64,000 nucleotides of DNA from Tridacna crocea (GCA_943736015.1 OX031065.1:30890427-30954426); one strand, 5' to 3'. Positions 13,401 to 21,735 are shown, counted from the first letter of the stretch. The notes: generated by a model from the letters alone, not told the origin. A program made the numbers and translations.

Positions 13401-13984
13401 CAAATTCTTTGAGTTTGGACCAATCTAAACTTTTGTTGTGTGGTAAAGAATTAAGAGTTAATTTGTTTCTGGAAATCCTTTCAAAACAGACAAGTCTAAA
13501 ATTTTGTCATCTGATAGAAAGTTAACTCTTCTTGCACAATCCCGACTTTTAACGACCCCGAGAAAGAAGCTTTTTGAAAACACTGTGGTAAAAGGAGAAA
13601 ATGCTCGAAACCAGCATTTTCTCCTTTACCAACAATGTTTTCTATGCTTCTCAAAACAAATTTCAGTATTTCAGCCACATTTATTTTGTAGTCTGCAAGT
13701 TCTTTCCATTTCGACAAGTCTAAAAGTTTGTCTTTCGGTAAAATAGTTAAACAAGACCCTGTTATAAGCATGTGTCCAGACCAATGTCCGATGTTAAAGG
13801 ATACAATATATGCTGCTGGTTGCCATGATTTATGGAGCGCTGGTACCAGTGTGCTGTAGTGAATGATTCCATAGACTATAACCACCAGCCATGCTATAAT
13901 CTGGAGTGGGTGGGGTGGAAGGGAGAAACCATTTGTACGACTTCTTTCATACTCCCTCTCTCCATCCATGATTTGGCCTCCCAT
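1420..13984 (-). CDS. ZDHHC1: DHHC-type protein S-acyltransferase, ZDHHC1/ZDHHC11-like, 3' end missing
   Basis: This is a membrane palmitoyltransferase that attaches fatty acyl groups to cysteines of target proteins in the endomembrane system. Exons in transcript order: 13984-13805, 10315-10146, 8250-8149, 7106-6982, 5745-5587, 4366-4254, 1493-1420. All have AG acceptors and GT donors, and the phases fit (0,2,2,1,1,0, then 2 leaving). The joined product has 307 residues so far. It shows TM1 at about 27-50 after [19 protein letters not shown]2 at about 61-80, a cysteine-rich domain with HCSVCNKC and catalytic DHHC (Cys138), TM3 at about 153-179, TM4 at about 217-245, then [17 protein letters not shown]. 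The order and motifs match vertebrate ZDHHC1 and ZDHHC11, which act around STING in antiviral DNA sensing in mammals; that role is not shown here. The first ATG directly follows an acceptor, so a 5' untranslated exon probably lies upstream. The C-terminal tail continues beyond base 1. Confidence 0.9.
1571..3600 (+). mobile_element. Array-bearing non-autonomous element (Pearl/CvA-like), 161-bp units
   Basis: The left cap starts ACAAGAGG, contains the small palindrome GGACCA-TGA-TGGTCC and then GCTCACCTGA. The right cap has a GGACG-rich run and a hairpin GCTCAC-T-CTGAGCAC/GTGCTCAG-GTGAGC, ending at 3600. Inside are about four diverged units (1740-2380) and then seven units whose AAATAACTCCAG motif recurs at 2404, 2565, 2726, 2887, 3048, 3209 and 3370, exactly 161 bp apart. 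No coding capacity. The form resembles bivalve Pearl/CvA and Helentron-associated elements. It lies in the intron between ZDHHC1-like exons 6 and 7. Confidence 0.75.
2404..3520 (+). repeat. Tandem array, seven units of 161 bp
   Basis: Spacing is constant with no indels. The inner units (2726-3208) are nearly identical while the outer ones diverge, the usual pattern for arrays homogenised by unequal exchange. Confidence 0.9.
3601..3760 (-). mobile_element. tM1 remnant
   Basis: Half hairpin (TGCTCCTTACCGGCATTTTT) and an X flank, strongly diverged. It abuts the right cap of the 161-bp array element. Confidence 0.45.
4183..4247 (+). mobile_element. tM1 Y-end fragment against a splice donor
   Basis: GCTTCTTTCTCAGGGTCGT through GGTAATGGTTTAA. 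The terminal TTAA overlaps the donor of ZDHHC1-like exon 6 at its sixth intron base. Confidence 0.75.
4254..4366 (-). CDS. ZDHHC1: ZDHHC1-like coding exon 6 (post-TM4 motif)
   Basis: The acceptor is tttattttcag|TGTACC and the donor AAAAGG|GTGAGT. The exon encodes [16 protein letters not shown], the counterpart of the TTxE-like motif MWHKLTTYEYIVQHR, then a charged cytosolic segment. The donor is abutted by the end of a tM1 fragment: the TTAA starts right after GTGAG. Confidence 0.9.
4390..4618 (-). mobile_element. tM1, full length
   Basis: TTAA at both ends. The arms differ by GGCGAAAA against TTTTCTCC. Confidence 0.92.
4627..5264. mobile_element. Two tM1 X halves around 390 bp of other sequence
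   Basis: X half on + at 4627-4755 and X half on - at 5145-5264, with unrelated AT-rich sequence between. It may be one X-to-X element opened by an insertion, or two truncated copies. Confidence 0.5.
5261..5490 (-). mobile_element. tM1, full length
   Basis: Perfect hairpin. The right TTAA is changed to TGAA. A further isolated X end follows at 5515-5564. Confidence 0.88.
5587..5745 (-). CDS. ZDHHC1: ZDHHC1-like coding exon 5 (lumenal loop and TM4)
   Basis: The acceptor is aattttcag|ACCTC and the donor CTAA|GTAAGT. The exon encodes the acidic loop [14 protein letters not shown] and TM4, which ends [12 protein letters not shown]. This corresponds to LLGHLLCFHIYL in the vertebrate proteins. Confidence 0.92.
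5837..6030. mobile_element. Palindromic MITE with GGGCCC ends
   Basis: Ends GGGCCC..CAACC and GGTTGGTGAATACGGGCCC. The body is a long imperfect palindrome centred on ATTGGCTAAACC...ATTAGCCAAT. The same family occurs at 7899-8097 and, truncated, at 25754-25874 and about 15630-15690. Confidence 0.75.
6071..6190 (+). repeat. Exact-period 60-bp tandem duplication
   Basis: 6071-6130 and 6131-6190 differ at only a few positions. The unit contains the Y end of the following tM1 copy plus flank, so the duplication followed insertion. Confidence 0.9.
6144..6372 (-). mobile_element. tM1, subfamily B, full length
   Basis: Subfamily B is recognised by AAACAATCCCTGGTTTTTA next to the Y end and CTGCTAGAAACAAATTTCA beyond the hairpin. 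Right-arm change CCATTATTTTCTCC. Confidence 0.88.
6369..6545 (-). mobile_element. tM1, truncated X side
   Basis: Subfamily B Y end sharing TTAA with the previous copy. Hairpin diverged (AATTGTGGTAACC). The X part is lost after about 6545. Confidence 0.7.
6595..6935 (+). mobile_element. Two decayed tM1 copies
   Basis: A hairpin and Y end at 6595-6730, then an X flank and second hairpin at 6731-6935, with many substitutions. They adjoin ZDHHC1-like exon 4. Confidence 0.6.
6982..7106 (-). CDS. ZDHHC1: ZDHHC1-like coding exon 4 (TM3)
   Basis: The acceptor is atttacag|ATGG and the donor AGAG|GTTGGT. The exon encodes [20 protein letters not shown] and the loop that follows. The arginine codon is split with exon 3. 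The donor lies close to decayed tM1 sequence on its downstream side. Confidence 0.9.
7425..7870 (+). mobile_element. Two decayed tM1 copies
   Basis: 7425-7600 keeps the X flank and a broken hairpin. 7662-7870 keeps an X flank, a weak hairpin and a Y end GGGATTGTGTAG without TTAA. Confidence 0.55.
7899..8097. mobile_element. Palindromic MITE, GGGCCC family
   Basis: Ends GGGTCC...CAACC and GGTTGGTGAACACAGACCC. Centre GGCTAAACCAAATGGTTTAGCC is nearly perfect. It lies 52 bp downstream of the donor of ZDHHC1-like exon 3. Confidence 0.75.
8149..8250 (-). CDS. ZDHHC1: ZDHHC1-like coding exon 3 with the catalytic DHHC
   Basis: The acceptor is ttcttacag|GGAACC and the donor CTACAG|GTAGGC. The exon encodes [13 protein letters not shown], then [19 protein letters not shown]. 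All zinc ligands and the catalytic cysteine of the DHHC signature are intact, so the enzyme is predicted to be active. Confidence 0.95.
8338..8566 (+). mobile_element. tM1 with paired arm change
   Basis: Centre ATACTGGTTACCAGTAT: both arms carry the same change from ATGC. The left TTAA is now TTGA. Confidence 0.88.
8563..9021 (+). mobile_element. tM1 interrupted by tM2
   Basis: X half 8563-8657, then the tM2 copy, then the rest from 8886 through a hairpin and Y end GGATTGTTTGGTAAGGG. Confidence 0.75.
8654..8889 (-). mobile_element. tM2, full length, nested in tM1
   Basis: TTAACCCTTTACTCCATAG at left and GGGTGGAGGGTTAA at right. Hairpin arms GTGAAATTGCTTGT/ACAAGCAATTTCAC. TTAA on both sides of the insertion. 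Confidence 0.88.
9040..9165 (-). repeat. Dispersed repeat with GATCAAGATCAG palindrome
   Basis: Matches in reverse the stretches at 22560-22662 and 26195-26325. Shared features are CTTGACCTTGCAGAGG, a central palindrome around GCAGACTGATC, and AACACCAGAAGC at one edge. Fragments of the type also occur near 34770, 36740, 42085 and 49720. Confidence 0.6.
9219..9673 (+). mobile_element. tM1 interrupted by another tM1
   Basis: X half 9219-9298, rest 9524-9673 with paired arm change ATTATGGG/CCCATAAT. The Y terminus ends AGAGTTGAA. Confidence 0.78.
9295..9523 (-). mobile_element. tM1, nested, full length
   Basis: Inserted at TTAA (left copy now TTTA) into the X half of the copy at 9219-9673. Right arm has CTCTTTTTCCC. 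Confidence 0.88.
9685..9893 (+). mobile_element. tM1
   Basis: Both TTAA present, with a small deletion in the right arm (CAGCATTTCTCC). Shares TTAA with the next copy. Confidence 0.88.
9890..10119 (+). mobile_element. tM1 with paired arm change
   Basis: Arms AAAAGAAGAAAA and TTTTCTTCTTTT instead of GGAG/CTCC. The X side between flank and hairpin is diverged. It ends 26 bp from the donor end of ZDHHC1-like exon 2. Confidence 0.88.
10146..10315 (-). CDS. ZDHHC1: ZDHHC1-like coding exon 2 (residues 61-117)
   Basis: The acceptor is acaacag|ATACCAAG and the donor GATGT|GTAAGT. The exon encodes TM2 ([19 protein letters not shown]), the conserved DPAD motif that follows it, and the first zinc-binding pair CYIC of the cysteine-rich domain. 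It ends in phase 2 and is completed by the G that opens the next exon. Confidence 0.92.
10571..10936 (-). mobile_element. tM1 opened by a SINE
   Basis: Y end and hairpin at 10571-10764, then SINE sequence, then a tM1-like terminus AGTCGGCATTGTGTGG ending in TTAA at 10933-10936. The last piece has Y-end sequence although the X end is expected, so the locus is a mosaic. Confidence 0.7.
10765..10905 (+). mobile_element. tRNA-derived SINE fragment
   Basis: A-box-like TGACTCAGTGG near 10775 and B-box-like GTTGTGAGTTCAATACCC near 10813, spaced as in tRNA-derived RNA polymerase III promoters, followed by a non-tRNA tail. No cloverleaf is completed. Confidence 0.65.
11125..11770 (+). mobile_element. 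Decayed element with the same left cap
   Basis: ACAAGAGGACCATGATGG at about 11129 matches the left cap of the array-bearing elements. Inside, GGCCTCTTGAGTG near 11610 resembles internal segments of such repeats in bivalves. No right cap or array is seen, and a poly-A run lies near 11730. Confidence 0.45.
11821..12049 (-). mobile_element. tM1, full length
   Basis: Arms slightly mismatched (GAACAGGAG; TTTTCTTCTT; CCCAAAATG). TTAA at both ends. Confidence 0.9.
12434..12690 (+). mobile_element. Decayed tM1
   Basis: X end CTTAACCCTTTCCCAAACG, then diverged flank and a weak hairpin (GTTTGGTTACCATCAT). No Y end. Confidence 0.55.
12719..12947 (+). mobile_element. tM1, full length, perfect hairpin
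   Basis: Paired change ACTGTGGG/CCCACAGT. TTAA at 12944-12947 is shared with the next copy, head to tail. Confidence 0.93.
12944..13172 (+). mobile_element. tM1, full length
   Basis: Same ACTGTGGG/CCCACAGT variant as its neighbour and very similar throughout, so the pair may be a recent tandem. An isolated X end follows to 13230. Confidence 0.93.
13227..13454 (-). mobile_element. tM1, diverged
   Basis: TTAA at both ends. Hairpin decayed (AAGAAGGAAATGC; TTCCTGATACG). Followed by an isolated X end at 13455-13525. Confidence 0.82.
13522..13750 (-). mobile_element. tM1 beside ZDHHC1-like exon 1
   Basis: TTAA at both ends. Centre changed to CTCGAAACCAG. Ends 55 bp from the donor side of the exon at 13805. 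Confidence 0.88.
13805..13984 (-). CDS. ZDHHC1: ZDHHC1-like exon 1 of the coding part (residues 1-60)
   Basis: The acceptor (ttttccag) directly abuts ATGGGAGGCC, and a second ATG follows five codons later. The exon encodes the cytosolic N-terminus and TM1 ([20 protein letters not shown]). The donor is ATT|GTATCC. This choice gives a join to the next exon with exactly the residue spacing of human ZDHHC1 between the tyrosine after TM1 and DPAD. The frame also reads on through the intron, so a naive reading would overextend the exon. Confidence 0.9.
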
Positions 13985-14149
13985 CTGGAAAAATAAAAAA
14001 TAAGCATAGATCATAAAAAAGATTTTGAAAAATAAAATCAATTTTCAGACAGCTAGATATTAAAAACAGAAACAGATATTTTTTGTTGACTCTAGACCTA
14101 TTGTGCAAAAACGCCTTGGATGCCAAAATGTCTACTAAAACCTAAATAA

Positions 14150-14390
14150 GATGTTAACTAGCATTTTCTCCATTTTGTCGTGGAATAATAGCACAATTTG
14201 AGCCACCTTGAAATTGTCATCTGCAAATGCTTTCAGTTTGGACAAGGTAATTTCCTTGAATAAGACCGCCTTTGAAAATATGGTGGGAAATAGAAAATTC
14301 ATACAGATGACCAGAAACACGTTCAATTTTTGTCTACACATTCTTTCAATTTTGTTAAGCCTCAAATTTTGTCGCTTCTGCAAGCTTAGG
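14150..14390 (-). mobile_element. tM1 remnants
   Basis: Two X flanks (GTCATCTGCAAATGCTTTCA near 14220 and a weaker one near 14340) with a half hairpin. Confidence 0.5.
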
Positions 14391-14427
14391 CAGTAAGAAA
14401 CCCACAAGTAAGACAATCCAACCAAAA

Positions 14428-14657
14428 TTAGCTCTTTACCAAACGACAAAATTTTAGACATTGTCCAAATTGAAAGCATTTGCAGATGATAAAATAAAAG
14501 TGGCTGAAAATTAGAAATTTGTTCTGAGAAGGGTAGAAAACATTGTGGGAAAAGGAGAAAATGCTGGTTACCAGCATTTTCTCCTTTTCCCACAATGTTT
14601 TCTAAAGGCTTCTGTCTTAGGGACATCAAAAGTAGGGGTTGTGTGGTAATGGGTTAA
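14428..14657 (+). mobile_element. tM1, full length
   Basis: Perfect hairpin; left TTAA now TTAG; Y end joined through a shared TTAA to the next copy in tail-to-tail order. Confidence 0.92.
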
Positions 14658-14891
14658 CCCTTTACCAAACAATCCAAGATTTTTACCTCCCAGAGGAAGA
14701 ACCCTTCTAAACATACATTGTGGGAAAAAGAAGAAATTGCTGGTAACCAGCATTTTCTCCTTTTCCCAAAATGTTTTCTACTCTTCCAAAGTTAAGTTTC
14801 AATTTTTGAGTCCTATTTATATTGTCGGCTGCAAATGCTTTCGTTTTCGGTACAGGTAAGTCTAAAATTTTGTAGTTTGGTAAAGAGTTAA
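14654..14891 (-). mobile_element. tM1, subfamily B-like
   Basis: Y end AAACAATCCAAGATTTTTA. Small insertions in the X flank make it 238 bp. Confidence 0.88.
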
Positions 14892-15090
14892 ATATTACTT
14901 TGGTGTCTGAATGAAAGACTGTAATTATTTTTCTAGGGCTGTCTTAGCACAAAAATGTCACAGAGATGAATACAAGATTACATAGATTTTTTTTTCAGAC
15001 CAACACTCCCAGAAAACTAAGCTACAATCATCATATATCTCTCTCATAGTTCTTTCTCCTTATGGATGATCTGGAGTTCCAACATCTAAT

Positions 15091-15275
15091 TCACCGCTCT
15101 TTCCTAAACAACAAAATTTCAGATTTTTCCATCCTGATAGCTTTTTGCAAGCAACAATTGAAATGTAGTCTAAAGTATGCTATTTGTCATTAACTAGGTG
15201 GAAACACTGTGAGCAAATGAAAAAATGCCATTTCCAGCATTTCCTCTTTTTCCAACAATGTCTTCAATTATTTGT
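15091..15275 (+). mobile_element. Decayed tM1
   Basis: X flank and hairpin (AAATGCCATTTCCAGCATTT) are recognisable; no Y end. Confidence 0.5.
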
Positions 15276-15299
15276 TTTCCCCCCACAAGAATGTTTGGA

Positions 15300-15846
15300 A
15301 ACAGTGTAAATCAAGTAGTGCATAAATCCAGAATTGTAACAAGCAACTGCGATTCTCTTAAATTGTTTCTAAACACTGCTGGAAATCTGTTTTCCTTCTG
15401 CAAACCATATTTTCTCTATCTTTCACCCCCATGGGTGTGTAATAGTTTCCAAACTTAATGGGAGGGGAAGACTAGCTGGAGGCAAACTGCCATTGACAAA
15501 AGTAGACAAATGTTTAGGACAACAATATTAAAGCTTTATGTTTTCATGTTTTCAATCTTGTTCAAAAGAATTGTCTAAATTTGTAATGGTATGTACAATC
15601 AGCAGTTTTGTTACCTTCAAATTCAGAACATTTTGAAGAATAAGACTAAGAATGTTGTAAGAATGGTTTGTGAATAAGGATCTAGTATGGTCTTGATCTA
15701 AGGCTAATTCAAGCATCATACTGTTTAAATCCAAAAGAACACAAGCCTGTACATTTGTAAATAAGATAGAGATTTTCAGCAGTACAGAATTAAATTGTTG
15801 TTTCATACTGAAAAATGTCCGTATCAGATGAAATTAGCCTGGCTCA
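15300..15846. other. Unassigned, with a GGGCCC-MITE fragment
   Basis: About 15630-15690 matches one end of the GGGCCC MITE (GAATAAGACTAAGAATG). The rest shows no feature I can support. Confidence 0.4.
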
Positions 15847-16057
15847 TTAACTCTTTAGCACACAATCCTGACTTTAATGACCCTGAATAAGAAGCCTTTT
15901 GAAAACATTATGGGAAAACCAGCATTTTTTTCTTACACAACAATGTTTTCTACCCTTCCCAAACCAAATTTCATTTTTTCAGTCACAATTATTTTGTAGT
16001 CTGCAAATGCTTACAATTTGGACTAGTCTATAAGTTTGTTGTTTGGTAAAGGGTTAA
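15847..16057 (-). mobile_element. tM1 lacking most of the left hairpin arm
   Basis: Both TTAA present. The hairpin reads ATGGGAAAACCAGCATTTTT, so about 20 bp of one arm is gone. Confidence 0.88.
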
Positions 16058-17512
16058 TGGAGACAACATTGATTTTCTTCTAAGATGTCATCAAGCTAAG
16101 TGGCATACCCTTTCACTTGCTTAAATTTGCTCTGAAAGAAACAGTTTTTGGGTTTTCGGGCTTTCAGGAACCTTTTTTATTTCCTCCACTGAAGTATTTA
16201 CCATTCCAGACAATACACAAACCCTTTGTACTACATGTACTTATCACATTTTTTAGACATAGTGGCAAACAGAAAAGCTGGAACCACATAAAAATATTAT
16301 GACAGAGAAGTGTCTATTTTATCCCTGGAATTTGAGACAAAAGGTTGCCTTGATTATATAATTTGTTTTTTGTCAGAAATGACAAAAAAAAGTTTGGAAC
16401 TAATTCTACATATGATGGAAATTTTGTGATTTTTGTAGTTGGGAAAAGGCTGACATCTTTGTCTTACAGTATTACTCTGATAATTTCAGTTTTTTGTTTC
16501 CGCATTCCCTTTTAAAGGTGGTCCTTCAGATTTTGGGACGAAAATTTTACAAAATTGCAAAAAAATCATCTTTATACTCCCAAAGCCTTCCAATTTCATT
16601 CATAAAACCCCAGTAGTCGAAAACCATCCAACGACACGAGAAATTAGAGATTTACTACAGCCCAGGTTGACACCAATGGGACACACGTTCTATTTTAAGA
16701 TGATCAATTCACTCATTTACATACAGGAATACACAGACGAAGTTTAAAACATAGCGTCCAAAGAAGACATTATGGAAAATAATTATTACATGTTTGTTAT
16801 ATAATGGAATTTAAGTGTTATGAGTCACATGCCAATCACTTGACATTCCCAAAATGCTTTATTGATTTTTGGCGCGAAATCTAAAAATACCTTAAGAGGC
16901 TACGTAGCCTTTTAGGAGAAAACCATCAAAAACACTTTTTTTTTGTAATCTTATGAATCTTAATTATTAGTGATTTGTATTATTATTTCATATGAATTTC
17001 AGTGATATATATATTTTTCAATTTGGCGAGATGTAAAATTTCTAAATACCCACCTTTAATGCACAGATTTCAACTGTCTTCAACACTGACAAATGTTCAG
17101 ACATGACATGCGTTTAAAAGAAAAATCAACGTTTCCAGTTCTAAGCACGAGGTCTCCACATTTAGAACCTTTTTTTTTAATTATTATGTATTAATTTTCA
17201 CGAATCCGAAACCACATTTTTGTCAAAATTCCAGAGGGGGGTCCGGACCCCTGGTCCCCCCCTCTGGATCCGAGCATGCATGATACAAACAGCTCTTTGT
17301 TGAAATTAGATCAGTTATCCATCAGAGACCTCAAAAATTACCGGTACTGTGAATAAAAAAAAAATCATAGGGAAACTTCAGATTTTTGTATGGGTTAGGT
17401 GATTTTTTTTTTGGTTTTTATTTTCAACTTATAACTCAGACAAAATGTTGAACAGAATTATTGATGTTCAAAGTGGCCCAAACACATGCACACTAGTTTC
17501 AAATTTTCAGCT
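16058..17512. other. Unassigned AT-rich stretch
   Basis: No exon or tM1 copy seen. A GC-rich quasi-palindrome (GGGGGGTCCGGACCCC) lies at about 17236-17270. It could be part of an unrelated transposon, but nothing coding is supported. Confidence 0.4.
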
Positions 17513-17741
17513 TTAACCCATAACAAAAACATCAATATTTTAGACTGGTCCAAATTGTAAGCATTTGCAGACAACAACATAAAAGTGACTGAAAATTTGA
17601 AATTTGTTTTGTGAAGGGTAGAAAACATTGAGGGAAAAGGAGAAAATACTGGTTACCAGCATTTTTCTCCTTTTCCCCAATGTTTTCTAAAGTCTTCTTT
17701 CTCAGGGGTGTCAAAAGTAGGGATTGTGTGGTAATGGTTAA
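17513..17741 (+). mobile_element. tM1, full length
   Basis: TTAA at both ends; arms differ by single-base changes (TTGAGGGA; ATTTTTCTCC). Confidence 0.9.
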
Positions 17742-17796
17742 ATGACTCTTTTTCCTTTAGTAATTGTTGGATTTTTGTTTTGAAAATCACTTGGGT

Positions 17797-18013
17797 TTAA
17801 CCGTTTACTACACAATCCTGACCTTTAACAACCATGTGAAAGAAGCCTTTTAACTACATTGTGGGGAATGGAGAAAATGCTGGTAACAAGCATTTTCTCC
17901 TTTTCCCACAATGTTTTCTTCCCTTCCTGAAACAAATGTCACATTCATGTTGTCGTCTGCAAACGTTTTCAATCTGGACCAGTCTACAGTTTTATCTTTT
18001 GGTAAAGAGTTAA
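17797..18013 (-). mobile_element. tM1
   Basis: TTAA at both ends. Hairpin centre TGGTAACAAGC; X flank shortened by about 12 bp. Confidence 0.88.
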
Positions 18014-18516
18014 GTGATTGATGATATAAAGGAACAGTACAAACCTGCACAAAAAAAACACGGACGCAGACTTTACCTGGAAGGACAGATGGACAGCAGA
18101 AACCATGCCATGATATAAAGAGTTACAAATATAGTGCACTACGACTATTACATGACTCTTTACTAAATAAATACATATACAGGTTAATAAAGCATATCTT
18201 TAGGTTCCTTTTCCATGCACAACTTGATAAGATAGAAAGCCGATAAAATGATCTATAGAAATATTAGCACTTTAATGAAACTGAATTGACTTCAAGAAAA
18301 CAGGCAGCAAATCTATAGCCAAGTCCAATTTCCTTTCAAGTATGTCAATAATTTATATATTTATACACATAAAAAACTCGAATTAAAAGGAAGTAACAGT
18401 TACATTTTCAATTGTTTTTTCTTTGAGAAGATTAATCATCAAGGACCTTATCAATAGCAGACAAAAAAGATTGATGTTGCTTCAAGGCTGTACCGGAGAC
18501 CAGGAACACAAAGTGT

Positions 18517-18601
18517 TTAAGATGAGCTTTTATAAAATCTACTAGATACTTGTAGGATGGTCTTCGATGGTACTGCGGTACTTAATTTTGCCGAAAAATT
18601 A
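18517..18601 (-). CDS. Candidate terminal exon of the small gene
   Basis: An excellent acceptor (tttcctctctgtcag) is followed by a frame that continues phase 2 exons: NFSAKLSTAVPSKTILQVSS and then a stop at 18517-18519. A second frame of the same stretch is open longer, to a stop at 18432-18434, and reads like protein (RPSYKYLVDFIKAHLKHF). It would need a weaker acceptor nearer 18572-18580. I cannot decide between them and do not recognise either product. Confidence 0.25.
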
Positions 18602-18667
18602 CTGACAGAGAGGAAACTCACATGTATTATTTTCCAATACTATATAAACTGTTGCATGTAAAGTTAC

Positions 18668-18747
18668 AAATAAATGCGTTTTTCAGACAAAAAAATCTTG
18701 CTCAACCCAACATGTTGACTACAGGTGCTCCAAAGGGAGTCCGCCAT
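18668..18747 (-). CDS. Candidate alternative first exon of the same small gene
   Basis: The ATG at 18747 has a strong context (GGTACCATGGCGG). It gives 26 codons beginning MADSLWSTCSQHVGLSK and ends TT|GTAACT, also phase 2. It could be an alternative start to the exon at 19704-19813, or a chance frame. Confidence 0.25.
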
Positions 18748-19703
18748 GGTACCGTGGTAACACATGAAATTTGGAAAATAATAACAAATATGACATTTAT
18801 ATTCAAAAAATATTTTAAGTATCATAGCTTTTGTTTCCGGCGAGGACTATGCCGCCACAGCAGATGACCTTTACTCGTCAAAAGTGAATTGTCGGTTTTT
18901 TAAAGAGTTGGGGGTAGACTAATTAATTTCAAAACATGGAGGAAAAGTGTGCTTTTATATTTGCAATTTGTGAATATAGAAAGTAACTCATCATTAATGA
19001 AGATATATGTATTATTTTTTAACCGATGTGATACAAAACACTTCTCCTTTCGATTTGATAAGGTAAACATTGAACAGGTGGTGCTATGTATGCAAATTAG
19101 GTATTTCAGGGCTTCCCCTGCAAGTTTTAATTTTTGCGCCATCAAATTCACCACTTCATAAAAATTGGGGCCAGTAGGAGCCAACAGAGGTAGCCACATA
19201 GTGCTTTAGATATTTCAGTTTATTAGCCAATGCTAAAGCTTCTAAATACATTGCTCAATAGTGCTGTAAAAGCTTATTTATGTTTCTTTTTCCCCAATGG
19301 TTTCAAGGTTTTGAGCTGCAGGGACATAGATTTTCTATTTTAAAAGTAATACAGCTCCTTAATATTCTATGACTGCCAATCTGTTCGAATTCCGTCAGTT
19401 TTTAAGAAATTCAGGAAGAAATTTGGGATTGTGTGGTGAAGGGTTACAACATCATTTCTTTTATCCTAAAAAATACTTAAGTTTAATTTTTTAAAGGTCC
19501 TTTTATTCTGGTCTTTTCTCTCTGTATGAGTGTACTATATAGTTACTTGTTCCTGTACTATCGCTAAGACAAAGTGTAATCCCCCCCCCCCTCACCATTA
19601 AATCAGCATTTTCACATCATAAAATCATCCGTGTTTTTCCACATTATAAGACATATTTTAGGACTTACTTTAGAGTTTTATACGTATATTTGTGTAAACT
19701 TAC

Positions 19704-19813
19704 TGTTTAAAGTCATCATCAAAGCTAAAGACAGTCTGAAATGCTTTTGATCGGACAACGTCAAACTGACATGTTGTTCTGTCATGGGTTTTCACGCTCT
19801 TTCGACGATCCAT
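19704..19813 (-). CDS. Candidate first coding exon of an unidentified small gene
   Basis: ATG at 19813 opens a 36-codon frame beginning MDRRKSVKTHDRTTCQF and ending SFDDDFK, followed directly by a good donor CA|GTAAGT (phase 2). Charged, non-repetitive composition and the donor suggest a real exon. The phase does not fit the ZDHHC1-like exon at 13984, but it fits the acceptor at 18601. I do not recognise the protein. Confidence 0.35.
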
Positions 19814-20497
19814 GTTTTCATATCAGTTAATTTTCAGAAATTGTTTTCGGCATTATTGTGCATAAAATTTTCGGTATATGTAGCAACTAACTCCAAAATC
19901 TGTCATGTTTACGCTAGATAAGCAAATCTATACCATCATCATGTTTTTCATTAACAACATTGATAAATACACACGACAAATTTCTAGCCAGTGAACGAAT
20001 GTAGACCAGGTAACCAGGTAAGGCATACTGAAGGCGTGGCTTTAGAAATTATGGGCGGCGACTAAATCTTGTATCTGATAACTGATTGGTTTGATACAGG
20101 GTGCTCAAAGGGGCATGACGAAATATTGATATATAATTTGATTGTATAGCAGTGGTGTGTATGCAAACTTGTATGGTGTGTAATTTTGAATGCCAGCCTG
20201 ATAAGGTGTGATAAACAGTTACGCGGGCTTCCTTTACACTTGATACATACTGTGTATGTCAGAGGATAGTTTATAGACATTTGCTTGTCGCCAATACATT
20301 CGCCAGTGCTTCATTTTTGGTGCCATTTTTTCTAAATTTTCGCATTTGGCGCCACTGGCGATCGACAGCGGGAGCCCTGTATTTTCGGGATTACCGCAGT
20401 ATCATAGATGACGTGGTACCAGCGAGGACAACATGCTTGTTGATATGCTTGTGGATGCTGTTTAGTGATTAAGTGATATGTTTCAAGCAATTCCGGT
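19814..20497. other. Unassigned; possible promoter of the small gene
   Basis: Mixed composition upstream of the candidate exon at 19704-19813. An inverted repeat (CGCCAGTG...CACTGGCG) spans about 20296-20362. No exon supported. Confidence 0.3.
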
Positions 20498-20707
20498 TTA
20501 CCTTTGACACACAATCCCCAGTTTTTACAACCGCAAGGAAAATTACTTCTGAAAACATTATGGGGAAAGGAGAAAATAACCAGCATATATTCACTTTTCC
20601 CCCAGTGTTCCTCCCTTTGTAGGAAAAAAAAATCCCAATCACTAAGTTTGTCATCTGAAATGCTTTAATTTGGAAAAGTCCAAAATTATGTTGTTTGGTA
20701 AAGGTCG
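20498..20707 (-). mobile_element. Decayed tM1
   Basis: Y flank ACACAATCCCCAGTTTTTA, shortened hairpin and X end TTGTTTGGTAAAGG without TTAA. Confidence 0.65.
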
Positions 20708-21458
20708 TTTTCTGTCGGCCTCAAAACTGACTGAAAATTTTCATCAACAATCTCATCTGTTGCAGCCACCTGCGGATTTGGGAAGACAAGTACGGTCTTT
20801 TTGGCAAAAAGAATAAATACGAGGAGTTTAGAACATACTGTGTTACAATAATATATATACCTATCTTCTTATAACGTTGATTAACTCCACAGTAAATCCA
20901 GGAAAAGGTTTATACATTTTTAGAATTGATCAATTTACTAAACTGTCAAATTTTGACGGCCATTTTAAGAATCCAAGGTGATTATGACAATAATCAATAC
21001 TATATTACTACGCTGAGTCTGTGGGCTAACCTGATATAGACAGGTTAATATTGTTTCTCTGAAAATATTTACTCTACGAATATAATACATATTCATGAAC
21101 TGTTAGACTACTCTGTAAGTCACAAGACTCTGGACTGATTTCGAAATGAGATAAACCCTTTAGGACTATTTCTTTTCAAAGTAATCAAAGTACTACAAGT
21201 GCACTTTGAAAATCTTACATTGGTTACCTCCCCTGACACAGCAAAAAGTCTGAATCTACAACAGGAGATCAGCATAGCCCCCTTCCATATCATCTGCATG
21301 TTAAATTTTTGTTGCACATGCTATATACATTTTTTATACAGTTTTAACAAAAGATATACATTTTTAAAGAGTCACATTTGAGTTCAACATTACAATGTGT
21401 TTTCTATACTATAATCCAGACCTAATCCATTATTTTTGCTTGCTGTACTGTCATATGG
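20708..21458. other. Unassigned
   Basis: AT-rich sequence without repeat or coding signal that I can support. Confidence 0.4.
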
Positions 21459-21687
21459 TTAACCCTTTACCACACAATCCTGACTTTTAACGACCCTGAA
21501 AAAATAGGCCTTGTGAAAACATTGTGGGAAAAGGAGAAAATGCTGGTAAACATCATTTTCTCCTTTTCCCCAATGTTTCCTACCCTTTCAAAAACAAAAT
21601 TCATTCTTTAAGTCAATTTCATTTTGTCATCTGCTAATATTTTCAATTTGGACAAGTCAAAACTTATGTCGTCTTGTAAAGAGTTAA
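21459..21687 (-). mobile_element. tM1, full length
   Basis: TTAA at both ends; centre diverged (GGTAAACATCAT). Confidence 0.9.
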
Positions 21688-21735
21688 AAATATTTTTGTG
21701 AACATCATTGTAGACTATCTAAATTAAAAGTAGGC

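Noticed and set aside
13496..14041. 181-codon frame read straight through ZDHHC1-like exon 1
   Set aside because: The family match ends at the donor near 13805. The remaining codons are intron and tM1 sequence.
18668..19813. 5' coding exon of the ZDHHC1-like gene
   Set aside because: Both candidate first exons end in phase 2, while the exon at 13984 must be entered in phase 0 or start at its own ATG.
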